Positions 34,172-42,717 of a DNA stretch of 64,000 nt are shown piece after piece (position 1 is the stretch's first letter; the number at the start of each line of letters is the position of its first letter). A program made the translations under genes and the position numbers. Source of the DNA: an uncultured Flavobacteriaceae bacterium (GTDB lineage Bacteria; Bacteroidota; Bacteroidia; Flavobacteriales; Flavobacteriaceae). The stretch spans positions 310,001 to 374,000 of the forward strand of contig CANMWN010000003.1 in NCBI GenBank assembly GCA_947501625.1, written 5' to 3'. A model generated the notes under the pieces. The model worked only from the letters and a program-made list of their open reading frames with translations. It ran no database searches and had not been told where the DNA came from.

Positions 34172-34616
34172 AGAGGCTCATATTGATGATTTGGAAACCT
34201 TGTTAAGGTTTGAACAAGGTGTTATTGAGTATGAACGTCAGTTTGATCCAACATTGAAACTGAAAAACACTCAATATTATGATATCCCATTCATGATTGA
34301 GTCTTCTCATATCCAATTATTGGTTGCCGAAATAAATGGAGAATTAGTGGGTTCAGGCTATGCGCGAATTGAAGATGCAAAGCCTTATTTGCAGCACAAT
34401 TTGTATGCGTATCTTGGATTTATGTATGTTTCAGAAAAACACAGAGGTAAAGGTGTAAACAAATTAATTTTTGAAGAACTTAAGGATTGGATTCTTTCTC
34501 GCGGAATTCATGAAGTCCGATTGGATGTATATAATCAAAATGAATCAGCAATAAAAGCCTATGAAAAAGTGGGTTTTAAAAGGCATTTAGATAATATGCG
34601 TATGAGTTTAAAATAA
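34155..34616 (+). CDS. GNAT family N-acetyltransferase
   Basis: A 153-aa acetyltransferase using acetyl-CoA. The acetyl-CoA-binding beta-bulge and loop are at YLGFMYVSEKHRGKGVNKLI (about 89-108, with the R/Q-x-x-G-x-G/A signature RGKGV). VRLDVYNQNESAIKAYEKVG (about 121-140) is the conserved C-terminal motif B. The acceptor substrate is not predictable. It overlaps the symporter end by 17 bp and is probably the last gene of the operon starting at the PIG-L gene. Confidence 0.9.
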   Translation: MKIIIREAHIDDLETLLRFEQGVIEYERQFDPTLKLKNTQYYDIPFMIESSHIQLLVAEINGELVGSGYARIEDAKPYLQHNLYAYLGFMYVSEKHRGKGVNKLIFEELKDWILSRGIHEVRLDVYNQNESAIKAYEKVGFKRHLDNMRMSLK

Positions 34617-34645
34617 AAAAATCCGTAAGTAACACTTACGGATTT
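34613..34645 (-). terminator. Terminator between convergent GNAT and DUF2911 genes
   Basis: A perfect 12-bp stem (34619-34630 with 34634-34645, loop AAC). The T-run is strong on the minus strand and weak on the plus, so it mainly ends the DUF2911 transcript. It overlaps the GNAT stop codon by a few bases. Confidence 0.7.
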
Positions 34646-34667
34646 CTAGTAAAAGAATTAATAATAC

Positions 34668-35162
34668 TTATTGAATTCTCATAGTAAACGATTTATCGGC
34701 CCAAGAAAATAAAATTCCTTTATCAGTAATTTTATATAATAATTCTTCTTGTGACTTTTCATTGTTTTGTACTTTACTTTCTAGTCTTAAAGCATCTCTA
34801 GATTCGCTGTAAGAGTATGCTCCCCAACCATCGTTTTTGGTATTGAAAATCAATTCCCAACCTTTATTGGTGTTTGGAATAATAAAAAAACCATATTTGC
34901 CTGCAGCCAATTTTTGACCATTCACTTTTACATCTTTGTCAAATGCAATTGTGGTGTTCTTGTTTGCGCCAGCACGCCATACTTCTCCGTAAGGAACTAA
35001 TTCTGGATTGCCATAAATAGTTCTTTCTTTGACTCTTGGTGAACTGTACTCAACGGTAATTTTTGTTCCGTTGATAGTTCCTTCTGCTTTTTCAGCCGGA
35101 CTTTTTTGTCCGTAACTGATAAAACTAATTAATGTAAATAGTACTAAAATTTTTGTTTTCAT
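34668..35162 (-). CDS. DUF2911 domain protein (short paralogue)
   Basis: A 164-aa secreted protein with signal MKTKILVLFTLISFISYG. The DUF2911 core is clear: VEYSSPRVKERTIYG, WRAGANKNTTIAFDKDVKVN, LAAGKYGFFIIP and WGAYSYSESRDALRL. The family is beta-rich and of unknown function, abundant in Bacteroidota. It lies 25 bp downstream of a longer DUF2911 gene on the same strand, so the pair is an apparent tandem duplication. Confidence 0.87.
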   Translation of the reverse strand: MKTKILVLFTLISFISYGQKSPAEKAEGTINGTKITVEYSSPRVKERTIYGNPELVPYGEVWRAGANKNTTIAFDKDVKVNGQKLAAGKYGFFIIPNTNKGWELIFNTKNDGWGAYSYSESRDALRLESKVQNNEKSQEELLYKITDKGILFSWADKSFTMRIQ

Positions 35163-35187
35163 GTGGGTTGAATTTTTAGTTAATATT

Positions 35188-36033
35188 TTATTTCATCCAT
35201 TCTGCAATAGATTCTTTATTCATTTTTACATAATCAGCATTTCCTGCTTTTGTAGCCAATTCAAGAGATCTTTTTGCAGCTTCAATCGCTCCTTTTTTGT
35301 CACCAAGTTTAGCATAGATTAATGATTGTAATCTTATGTGCCAAAATGCTGGTTTTTCTCTCAATGCTACTGCAGTATCAATCCATCCTCTGGCTTTATT
35401 TAAGTCTTTTTCAGCATCATAATAATATTTTGCTGCATTGAAATAATCATTTACTGATGGTCCTGCCATTGTTTTTTCAATACTTGCCGATGCTAATTTG
35501 TCCGTAGGAACAGTAAAAGGTGTTCCAACATATGTTTTTTCCCAAATAAATTCTAGCATTCCTCCATCATTATTTAATCCGTTAATGTCCATTGAGAATG
35601 ACTCAACATTAAATGGTACTTCGTGAACTTCAGCAGTTACTTTAGCGGCAACTTTTTTATCATCCCATTCTCTTGGAGTTCCCCAATTATTAGAATCAGT
35701 ATAAAAATAGATGTCCCAAGTTTCTTTGTTTGGAGTCACGTAAACAGCATATGTTCCTGCTTTTAAAGTATTTTCTCCAAACATTACATCGTCACTAAAA
35801 GTGATTTTGGTGTTAGCATTGGCTCCAGTACGCCACATTTTACCAAAAGGTACTAAATCTCCAAAAATGGTTCTTCCTTTTACTCCTGGACGCGAATATT
35901 CGATAGTAACGTCAGTTAAACCAACTTTTTGTTCCAGTTTTGCTGCCGGACTTGGCTGCGGAGTTTCTACTTGTGCGTTTATTGTGTGTGTTAATCCTAC
36001 AAAAAGAATTAAGGCTATTAATTTTTTAATCAT
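35188..36033 (-). CDS. DUF2911 domain protein with C-terminal TPR-like region
   Basis: A 281-aa secreted protein (signal MIKKLIALILFVGLTHTINA). The first 170 residues repeat the DUF2911 pattern (VTIEYSRPGVKGRTIFGD, WRTGANANTKITFSDDVMFG, LKAGTYAVYVTP). The last 90 residues form helical pairs like TPR repeats (AAKYYYDAEKDLNKARGWID, KLGDKKGAIEAAKRSLELA). Function of the domain is unknown. It is the upstream, promoter-proximal member of the DUF2911 pair. Confidence 0.87.
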   Translation of the reverse strand: MIKKLIALILFVGLTHTINAQVETPQPSPAAKLEQKVGLTDVTIEYSRPGVKGRTIFGDLVPFGKMWRTGANANTKITFSDDVMFGENTLKAGTYAVYVTPNKETWDIYFYTDSNNWGTPREWDDKKVAAKVTAEVHEVPFNVESFSMDINGLNNDGGMLEFIWEKTYVGTPFTVPTDKLASASIEKTMAGPSVNDYFNAAKYYYDAEKDLNKARGWIDTAVALREKPAFWHIRLQSLIYAKLGDKKGAIEAAKRSLELATKAGNADYVKMNKESIAEWMK

Positions 36034-36102
36034 GATATTTTAGTTTTAAGTGAAGAAACAAATATAATGATTTTGTTTTTGACAAATGTTAAAGTTTGAA
36101 TT

Positions 36103-37752
36103 TTATGTATACTTTCTCTTCTGAAAATAATTAAATAACAAGCCAAAAATTGTTAATAGAAGGAGTGGCAATACAATGTTTACGATTTGATAAAAACTCC
36201 GAGCTTCATAAGCTTTTTCTCGATCCAACATTTTTAAATCAATAGTTTTAGAACGTATATCCAATAAACCATCATCATCCAATAAATAATTGACAGTATT
36301 TAATAAAAAATCTTTATTGCCAAATTGCTGCCCAGTCCATTTATCAACACCCAACTTTTCTGGCTTTCCTCTGGTTACTTGGTTGGCAATAATATCTCCA
36401 TCGGCAATGACAACCATTTTATTTTCGTCAGAAATGTCTTTATTATCGTTAATTTTAAATGGCTTTACACGATTTTGATAGGCCGATTTAAAACTTCCTT
36501 CTAATAAAACACCTAACGGAATATTCTTTTTGTTAAATTGTTCTTTTTTAACTTGTTGGCGAATTGAATTTAAGCTAATTATTGATGGTGTTCCGGTGAT
36601 TTTTGACAGCTGTGAACTCTGCAATAAAACGGTTTTCTTAATATCGTTTTTAAGTAAATCTATTGAATTGGTAAACTTTAAATTTACGGGCTCTATATGT
36701 TTATTTATGGGATGATTATTTCTCGATACACTTACTGGATAAAAACTCCAAGGAAATTGATTGTATTGTGTTTGATTTCCAATATTTCCTGTTGCTAAGG
36801 GGATATTAGAACTATAAATATCTTGCACAAGGTTTAGGTTAATTCTTACACCATAACTAAAAAGTTGGTCTGTTAAATTTATATCTCTTGGAAAAGCTAA
36901 TGATTCTCCTGTTTGATATAAACTATCTAATTCTGCATGAACTTGATCAATCATCCAAAGAACTTTTCCACCGTTCATAATGAATTGATCTAAGGTGTAT
37001 TTTTCTTTTTCAGTAAACTTTTCAGTAGGCTTAGCAATAATGGTTAAATCAAATTCATTTAACTTTTCTAAAGTTTTTATCGGACTTTTAGCAACAGAAT
37101 CCAAAGTAAAAGGCGCTAAACGATAATACTCTCCAAGTTTTCTTAAAAAATCAGCAATATAAATATCATCCAACTCTCCATTTCCCCTAAGTACAGCAAT
37201 TTTTTTAGTTTTTTTAGAAATTACTTTATGTATTGCATTGGTAAATCCATATTCTAAATTTTGAATGGAGTTTTGTAATTGTTCGTCTTGACTTTGAGCG
37301 TTGGTATCTTTCAATAATGATACGTTTTCTAATTTTTTTCCTTTTTGAACTGTTGCCCAAGGAAAAATAATAATTTCTGATACTTTTCCATTCTCTTGAA
37401 CCGATAATTGACTTGGTTGTAACCCTTGTGCTATTAATTCTTGAGTATCAATGTCTAAAGGATTTATAAATCGGAATTTAATATTTTTATTTACCGATTT
37501 TAATTCTTCCAATAGTTGCCTAGTCTCAATTTGTAATCTTTTAAATTCGGAAGGAAAATCTCCCTGTAAATATACTTTCACTAAAATTGGCTGTTCAACT
37601 TTTCCAAGTATATCTAGTGTTGGTTTCGAAAGTGTATAGCGCTTATCTTGTGTTAAATCAAAACGCGTATAGAACTTGCTTGAAACAAAGTTTAAAACTA
37701 TCAGACCAACGATTAGTAATACTATTTTTGATATGTTTGATTTCTTACTCAC
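36103..37752 (-). CDS. gldG: Gliding motility ABC transporter component GldG
   Basis: About 549 aa from the GTG at 37752 (VSKKSNISKIVLLIVGLIVL). A longer frame to 37827 would overlap gldF by 83 bp, and its extra residues precede the natural KKSNI start, so GTG is preferred, leaving an 8-bp overlap with gldF. One TM helix is at each end (about 10-28 and 520-540). The extracytoplasmic domain includes DKRYTLSKPTLDIL and the ABC-type substrate-binding-like region of the GldG/DUF4350 group. GldG works with GldF and the ATPase GldA in gliding motility. Confidence 0.9.
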   Translation of the reverse strand: MSKKSNISKIVLLIVGLIVLNFVSSKFYTRFDLTQDKRYTLSKPTLDILGKVEQPILVKVYLQGDFPSEFKRLQIETRQLLEELKSVNKNIKFRFINPLDIDTQELIAQGLQPSQLSVQENGKVSEIIIFPWATVQKGKKLENVSLLKDTNAQSQDEQLQNSIQNLEYGFTNAIHKVISKKTKKIAVLRGNGELDDIYIADFLRKLGEYYRLAPFTLDSVAKSPIKTLEKLNEFDLTIIAKPTEKFTEKEKYTLDQFIMNGGKVLWMIDQVHAELDSLYQTGESLAFPRDINLTDQLFSYGVRINLNLVQDIYSSNIPLATGNIGNQTQYNQFPWSFYPVSVSRNNHPINKHIEPVNLKFTNSIDLLKNDIKKTVLLQSSQLSKITGTPSIISLNSIRQQVKKEQFNKKNIPLGVLLEGSFKSAYQNRVKPFKINDNKDISDENKMVVIADGDIIANQVTRGKPEKLGVDKWTGQQFGNKDFLLNTVNYLLDDDGLLDIRSKTIDLKMLDREKAYEARSFYQIVNIVLPLLLLTIFGLLFNYFQKRKYT

Positions 37753-38464
37753 GCTCCAATCTAAGTTTAGTGAATAGTAAAAAAGCACTAATAATACTAA
37801 AGAAATATACAACATCTCTTGTGTCAATAACTCCTCGACTTATACTTTTATAGTGCTCATTAATTCCAAATTGCTGAATTGAGTAAGCAGAATTCCCAAA
37901 AAGAGAAGAGGTTGCTTCAAAACCATAGAATAGAAAAAAGGATAAGCAAACTGAGATAATAAATGCCACAATTTGATTGGTTGAAAATGTTGATGAAAAT
38001 AATCCGATAGCAGTATAAGTAGCTGCTAAAAGAAGCAAACCAATATAAGAACCAAGCATACTACCTACATCAAAGTTTCCCTCAGGATTTCCAAGTTTGT
38101 AAACACTATAAACATACATAAGTGTAGGTATAAGTGCCAAAATAATTAAGATAAATGACGCTAAATATTTGCCAAAAATAATTTGCCAATCACTTATTGG
38201 CTTGGTTTTTAAAATTTCAATGGTACCACTATTATATTCGTCAGAAAAAGTACGCATTGTTATTGCTGGAATCAAAAAAATAAAAATCCAAGGAGCAAGG
38301 AAAAAGAAACTATTTAAATCTGCAAAACCAGCATTCAAAATATTGAAGTCTCCATTAAAAACCCAAAGAAATAAACCATTGGCAATTAAAAATACTGCAA
38401 TCACCAAATAACCAACTGGTGTTGAAAAAAATGAATTTATTTCTTTTTTTAATATTGCTAGCAT
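37745..38464 (-). CDS. gldF: Gliding motility ABC transporter permease GldF
   Basis: A 239-aa ABC-2-type permease with six TM helices (about 16-36, 53-74, 97-120, 137-160, 168-190, 215-233). The signature is the N-terminal MLAILKKEINSFFSTPVGYL, with the conserved TFSDEYNSGTIEILKTKPIS loop (about 71-90). It forms the membrane channel of the GldAFG complex found in gliding Bacteroidota. The ATPase gldA is not in this window. Its 3' end overlaps gldG, so translation is coupled. Confidence 0.92.
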   Translation of the reverse strand: MLAILKKEINSFFSTPVGYLVIAVFLIANGLFLWVFNGDFNILNAGFADLNSFFFLAPWIFIFLIPAITMRTFSDEYNSGTIEILKTKPISDWQIIFGKYLASFILIILALIPTLMYVYSVYKLGNPEGNFDVGSMLGSYIGLLLLAATYTAIGLFSSTFSTNQIVAFIISVCLSFFLFYGFEATSSLFGNSAYSIQQFGINEHYKSISRGVIDTRDVVYFFSIISAFLLFTKLRLERE

Positions 38465-38468
38465 TCGT

Positions 38469-38762
38469 TTAACTTTTATGTAATCTGTTTACACTCCAAG
38501 CCTCAGGCTTGTCATTGAAAAGAATTTTGGTGCTACTCCATACTTTTTTAAAATAATCAGAGTTTCGATAGTTGTTTAAATCTTCTTCAGAATCCCAATA
38601 ACTATATGTAAAAAATACATTTTTATGTTCCTTATCATTATACAATTCTAATAAACGACACCCTTCAAAATTTCGTATTTTATCTTTTGATTTTTCAAAC
38701 ACTTCTTTGAATGCTGAAATATGCTCAGGATGAAAACTTAACTTTACAATTCTTATCAACAT
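38469..38762 (-). CDS. ABM-domain protein (antibiotic biosynthesis monooxygenase-like)
   Basis: A 97-aa dimeric ferredoxin-like fold protein. MLIRIVKLSFHPEHISAFKE is the first strand and helix, followed by GCRLLELYNDKEHKNVFFTY and SYWDSEEDLNNYRNSDYF, the usual ABM signature with the WD-S-x-ED helix. Members oxidise quinols or are of unknown function. It shares one base with the upstream SAM hydrolase stop (coupled start) and lies 4 bp before gldF, so it links that gene to the gldFG unit. Confidence 0.85.
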   Translation of the reverse strand: MLIRIVKLSFHPEHISAFKEVFEKSKDKIRNFEGCRLLELYNDKEHKNVFFTYSYWDSEEDLNNYRNSDYFKKVWSSTKILFNDKPEAWSVNRLHKS

Positions 38763-39592
38763 TATGAGAAAGTTATAGTTAATTGATCACGATATTTTAA
38801 ACCTAATAAACTAGAAGCGCCTCCAACGGTTTGCATATTACTGCGATAAATGGCAATTTCTATAAATCCAGCCGAATTAAAAATAGATAATTTATTTCCA
38901 TCATAATGCCTTTCTTCAGGTGGTATAGAAAAGTCTACAATATCACTATATTTTTCATAAATTTTATTGAATGAATAGCGTCCTGCTAACATTTCGAACG
39001 AACGACCTTTACCAACTTGATTGAATAACTTTTTATTAATATTGGTAATAATATTACCATAATTATCAATATAAATTACACTTCCAGTAATTTTATTATT
39101 ATCTGATGAAATAACAGGATGAATATCAGTAATCTTTTTAAAATCAGCAATTTCTTTTCCTATTACATCCAATAAACCACCACGTTTAATATGGCAAGCA
39201 ACTTTTACAAAAACATCTAAAACAGGGAAACTACTCTCAATTCTGTCATGAATATTGATTTCTACAATTTTCTCAGGTTTGAATTCTGATGCTATCATAG
39301 AGATAACTCCATTGTTTGGACAAACGAAATAATGATTGTCCAATTTAAGTGCAATATGGTTTGTTTCTTCATTTATTTCCGAATCTACACCAATAATATG
39401 TACACTTCCTTCTGGAAAACTTTTATAAGCGTTTTTGAGCACATAAGCAGTTTCAGCAATGTTAAAAGGACTTATATCATGTGAAATATCAACAATAGTA
39501 GCCTCAGGAAGTTCAGAATAAATTGCACCCTTAATTGTGCCAACAAAGTGGTCTTTGAGTCCAAAATCGGTAGTTAAAGTTATTAAAGACAT
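38762..39592 (-). CDS. SAM hydroxide adenosyltransferase (DUF62 family)
   Basis: A 276-aa member of the SAM hydrolase/fluorinase-like family, which splits S-adenosylmethionine into adenosine and methionine using an activated water. The N-terminal LITLTTDFGLKDHFVGTIKG carries the conserved Asp, VDISHDISPFNI follows, and PNNGVISM (about residue 92) contains the substrate-pocket Asn. The C-terminal beta-barrel GSVIYIDNYGNIITNI is intact. Length is standard. It is the first gene of a transcript running through the ABM protein to gldF and gldG. Confidence 0.92.
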   Translation of the reverse strand: MSLITLTTDFGLKDHFVGTIKGAIYSELPEATIVDISHDISPFNIAETAYVLKNAYKSFPEGSVHIIGVDSEINEETNHIALKLDNHYFVCPNNGVISMIASEFKPEKIVEINIHDRIESSFPVLDVFVKVACHIKRGGLLDVIGKEIADFKKITDIHPVISSDNNKITGSVIYIDNYGNIITNINKKLFNQVGKGRSFEMLAGRYSFNKIYEKYSDIVDFSIPPEERHYDGNKLSIFNSAGFIEIAIYRSNMQTVGGASSLLGLKYRDQLTITFS

Positions 39593-39627
39593 TTGTTAAT
39601 TACTTCCTAAAATTATTGGTTTTCATA

Positions 39628-39635
39628 CAAAAATA
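39628..39635 (-). promoter_or_regulatory. Candidate -7 element of the SAM hydrolase-gldFG unit
   Basis: Minus-strand TATTTTTG matches TAnnTTTG, 35 nt upstream of the ATG. A plus-strand TAAATTTG at 39642-39649 could serve the divergent phoH gene. Confidence 0.4.
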
Positions 39636-39734
39636 AATGTATAAATTTGTTATGCAAATCTAATCAATATTCATTTAAAATTGATTTGTTTTTGCAAGCT
39701 ATTTTTTACTTAATTAAATTAAAAATATAATCAT

Positions 39735-40682
39735 TTGAACGAACGATTAATAGAACTCACAGATATCAATCCAAATGAATTGTTTGGTGCACGAAATAGT
39801 AACGTAGCAATTTTAAAGAAGTTGTATCCAAAATTAAAAATTGTCGCTAGAGGGAATAAATTGAAAGCTTTTGGTGAGCCAGATATTTTAGACGAATTTG
39901 AAAAGAAAGTTCAACAATTAATAAACTATTTTAATAAGTATAATAAACTAGATGAAAATAGTATTGAACGCATTATTCTTTCTAATGAAACTACAAAAAA
40001 AGCATCTAAATCTACCGAAGGTGTTTTAGTACATGGTGTAAGTGGTAAATTAATTAAGCCTCAAAGCCCAAACCAACAGAAAATGGTAGATGCAATGGAG
40101 AAGAATGATATGTTGTTTGCCGTAGGGCCAGCAGGTACTGGGAAAACATATACAGCAGTTGCATTGGCAGTGAAAGCTTTGAAGGAGAAAGAAGTAAAGC
40201 GAATTATTTTAACACGTCCAGCTGTAGAATCTGGTGAGAAATTAGGTTTTTTACCAGGCGATTTAAAAGAAAAATTAGATCCTTACATGCAGCCATTATA
40301 TGATGCATTGCGCGATATGATTCCGTTTGAACGATTAGATTCATATATAGAAAAAGGTGTTATTCAAATTGCGCCTTTGGCTTTTATGAGAGGTAGAACA
40401 TTGGATAACGCTTTTGTTATTTTAGATGAAGGTCAAAACACTACGCATAGCCAAATGAAAATGTTTTTGACAAGAATGGGTAAAAATGCCAAATTTATAG
40501 TCACAGGAGATCCTGGTCAAATAGATTTGCCACCACGACAAATATCAGGTTTAAAAGAAGCCTTATTGGCGTTGAAAAATATTGATGGAATTGCAATGGT
40601 TCATTTAAATGAAAAAGATGTGGTGCGTCATCGATTGGTAACACACATAATTAAAGCATTTAAAAGTTTAGAGACAGAATAA
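39735..40682 (+). CDS. PhoH family ATPase
   Basis: A 315-aa PhoH-like protein with the first codon TTG. An N-terminal KH-type lead-in (about 1-100) precedes the P-loop domain: Walker A VGPAGTGKTYTAVALAVKAL (about 132-151) and Walker B FVILDEGQNTT (about 225-235). The family is linked to RNA metabolism and ribosome quality control (YbeZ/PhoH2), acting in the cytosol. It begins an operon with a membrane protein, purC, a cytosine deaminase and a phosphoesterase. Confidence 0.9.
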   Translation: MNERLIELTDINPNELFGARNSNVAILKKLYPKLKIVARGNKLKAFGEPDILDEFEKKVQQLINYFNKYNKLDENSIERIILSNETTKKASKSTEGVLVHGVSGKLIKPQSPNQQKMVDAMEKNDMLFAVGPAGTGKTYTAVALAVKALKEKEVKRIILTRPAVESGEKLGFLPGDLKEKLDPYMQPLYDALRDMIPFERLDSYIEKGVIQIAPLAFMRGRTLDNAFVILDEGQNTTHSQMKMFLTRMGKNAKFIVTGDPGQIDLPPRQISGLKEALLALKNIDGIAMVHLNEKDVVRHRLVTHIIKAFKSLETE

Positions 40683-40684
40683 AT

Positions 40685-41296
40685 ATGTTTGATAAAGAAT
40701 TAAGTCTTCAAGAGTATTTTTATATTGGCTATTTGTTTTTAATAGTTTTGGGTATTGTGAGTGATGCGATTTTTTATGCTGTGTTGGATGTTTCGTATTT
40801 AAACTATATAACTATTTTAGATGCGCTAATTTCTCCAATAAGTTTACTTTCTAATAATTGGATGATGTCTTTGATTTTGTTAGCATTGTTTATCTTGATG
40901 TATTTTCATATCACAAGGTTCTCACCATGGCTTTATTTGAAATTGAGAGATAAAAGATGGTACCAAAAAGTCACTAATATTGAGAAGGCTGATAAGCGTT
41001 ATAAAGCACTCAAGGAAAAGAAAAATATTGTTTTTGGAATGATGTTGCTTTTCTTTTTTCTTTTTGTATCTATGAGAACAGGAATGGCAATAGGAACAAA
41101 GAACAAATTGTCAACCAAAGAAATTAAACCGAATTACACTTTAGTTTTTAAGGATGATTCTAAATTGGATGTTAGAAAAATAGGTCAAAACAGCGCTTAT
41201 TATTTTTATGTGGTTCCAGGAGAAAAGTTAGTGACAGTTACTCCAATTTTAGATAATTTGAAACAAATAAAACGGATTAAAAAACTTGACGAGTAA
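40685..41296 (+). CDS. Uncharacterised membrane protein
   Basis: A 203-aa protein with TM segments at about 10-32, 42-58, 59-76 and 115-132. A C-terminal extracytoplasmic or cytosolic beta domain follows (NYTLVFKDDSKLDVRKIGQN, SAYYFYVVPGEKLVTVTPIL). No family is recognised. It lies 2 bp after phoH and 26 bp before purC in the same direction, so it is cotranscribed with them, but the neighbours give no clear functional clue. Confidence 0.7.
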   Translation: MFDKELSLQEYFYIGYLFLIVLGIVSDAIFYAVLDVSYLNYITILDALISPISLLSNNWMMSLILLALFILMYFHITRFSPWLYLKLRDKRWYQKVTNIEKADKRYKALKEKKNIVFGMMLLFFFLFVSMRTGMAIGTKNKLSTKEIKPNYTLVFKDDSKLDVRKIGQNSAYYFYVVPGEKLVTVTPILDNLKQIKRIKKLDE

Positions 41297-41322
41297 ATAA
41301 TAGTCAGTAATAAAACATTGCA

Positions 41323-42273
41323 GTGAATACAATAAACGATACAAATTATAATTTTCCGAAACAAAAATCGGTATATAAAGGAAAAGTTAGAGAAGTTTAT
41401 AATATTGATGATAGATATTTGGTTATGATTGCATCAGATAGATTATCGGCATTTGATGTGATTATGCCTAAACAAATTCCTTTTAAAGGTCAGATACTTA
41501 ATCAGATTGCCACAAAAATGATGAAGGCAACTGAAGATTTGGTGCCAAACTGGTTGATTTCCAATCCTGATGAAAATGTTGCTGTTGGTCATTTGTGTGA
41601 GCCATTTAAAGTTGAAATGGTAATTCGTGGCTATTTATCAGGCCATGCAGCGAGAGAATACAAATCTGGAAAGAGAATGCTTTGCGGAGTTGAAATGCCA
41701 GACGGAATGCAAGAAAATGACAAATTTCCACAACCAATTATTACACCATCTACAAAGGCTGATAATGGTGAGCATGACGAAGATATTTCGCGAGAAGAAA
41801 TTTTAGCGAAAGGAATTGTTTCTGAAAACGACTATCTTATTTTGGAGGATTATACAAGAAAATTATTTCAAAGAGGAACTGAAATTGCCAAAGAACGAGG
41901 TTTAATATTAGTGGATACTAAATATGAATTCGGAAAAACTAAAGACGGTAAAATTGTATTGATTGACGAAATTCACACACCTGATTCTTCTCGTTATTTT
42001 TATATTGATGGTTATGCTGAACGTCAAGAAATAAGTGAACCACAAAAGCAATTGTCAAAAGAGTTTGTACGTCAATGGTTAATTCAAAACGGATTTCAAG
42101 GGAAAGATGGACAGCAAATACCTGAAATGAATGAAGAAAAAATAACTGAAATTTCTGAACGTTATATTGAATTATATGAACAAATAACAGGAGAGCAATT
42201 TGTAAAAGCTAACGTTGAGAATGTTGAAGAGCGAATAGAGAGAAATGTGTTAGCATTTTTAAACAAACAATAA
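41323..42273 (+). CDS. purC: Phosphoribosylaminoimidazole-succinocarboxamide synthase
   Basis: A 316-aa SAICAR synthase of the longer, single-domain form common in Bacteroidota, with a GTG start. It ligates CAIR and aspartate using ATP in purine biosynthesis. The signature [20 protein letters not shown] (about 16-35) opens the ATP-grasp-like fold, followed by [31 protein letters not shown] (about 96-115) and [11 protein letters not shown]. It sits between the membrane protein and the cytosine deaminase, both within 30 bp. Confidence 0.95.
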   Translation: MNTINDTNYNFPKQKSVYKGKVREVYNIDDRYLVMIASDRLSAFDVIMPKQIPFKGQILNQIATKMMKATEDLVPNWLISNPDENVAVGHLCEPFKVEMVIRGYLSGHAAREYKSGKRMLCGVEMPDGMQENDKFPQPIITPSTKADNGEHDEDISREEILAKGIVSENDYLILEDYTRKLFQRGTEIAKERGLILVDTKYEFGKTKDGKIVLIDEIHTPDSSRYFYIDGYAERQEISEPQKQLSKEFVRQWLIQNGFQGKDGQQIPEMNEEKITEISERYIELYEQITGEQFVKANVENVEERIERNVLAFLNKQ

Positions 42274-42276
42274 AAT

Positions 42277-42717
42277 ATGTCAGATAAATTCATGCAAGCA
42301 ACCATTGATGAAGCCAAAAAAGGATTGGCTGAAGGTGGAATTCCTATAGGTTCTGTTATTGTTCATAATAATGAAATTATTGGGCGTGGACATAACAAGC
42401 GTATTCAAAATGGAAGTGTAGTTCTTCATGGAGAAATGGATGCACTAGAAAATGCAGGAAGATTGCCAGCATCAGTTTATAAAAAATCAACTTTATATAC
42501 TACTTTATCTCCTTGTCCTATGTGTACCGGAGCAATTTTATTATATGGAATTCCAAAAGTAATCATAGGCGAGAATAAAACTTTTATGGGTTCTGAAGAA
42601 TTGTTGAGAGAAAATGGAGTGGAAGTTGAGGTTCTAGATAATCAAGAATGTATTGGTTTAATGGAAACATTTATTACAAAGAATCCTGAACTTTGGAATG
42701 AAGATATTGGTGAGTAA
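42277..42717 (+). CDS. Cytosine deaminase, yeast Fcy1-type
   Basis: A 146-aa CDA-superfamily zinc deaminase. Its HGEMDALENAGRLP, SPCPMCTGAILLYGIPKVII and terminal NPELWNEDIGE follow the yeast Fcy1 layout closely, including the WxEDIGE C-terminal tail recalled from Fcy1, and differ from TadA, which lacks that tail. The HGE (about residue 50) and PCxxC (about 79-82) supply the Zn ligands and the proton shuttle. Cytosine-to-uracil salvage is therefore the best guess. It starts 3 bp after purC and touches the next gene by one base. Confidence 0.83.
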   Translation: MSDKFMQATIDEAKKGLAEGGIPIGSVIVHNNEIIGRGHNKRIQNGSVVLHGEMDALENAGRLPASVYKKSTLYTTLSPCPMCTGAILLYGIPKVIIGENKTFMGSEELLRENGVEVEVLDNQECIGLMETFITKNPELWNEDIGE

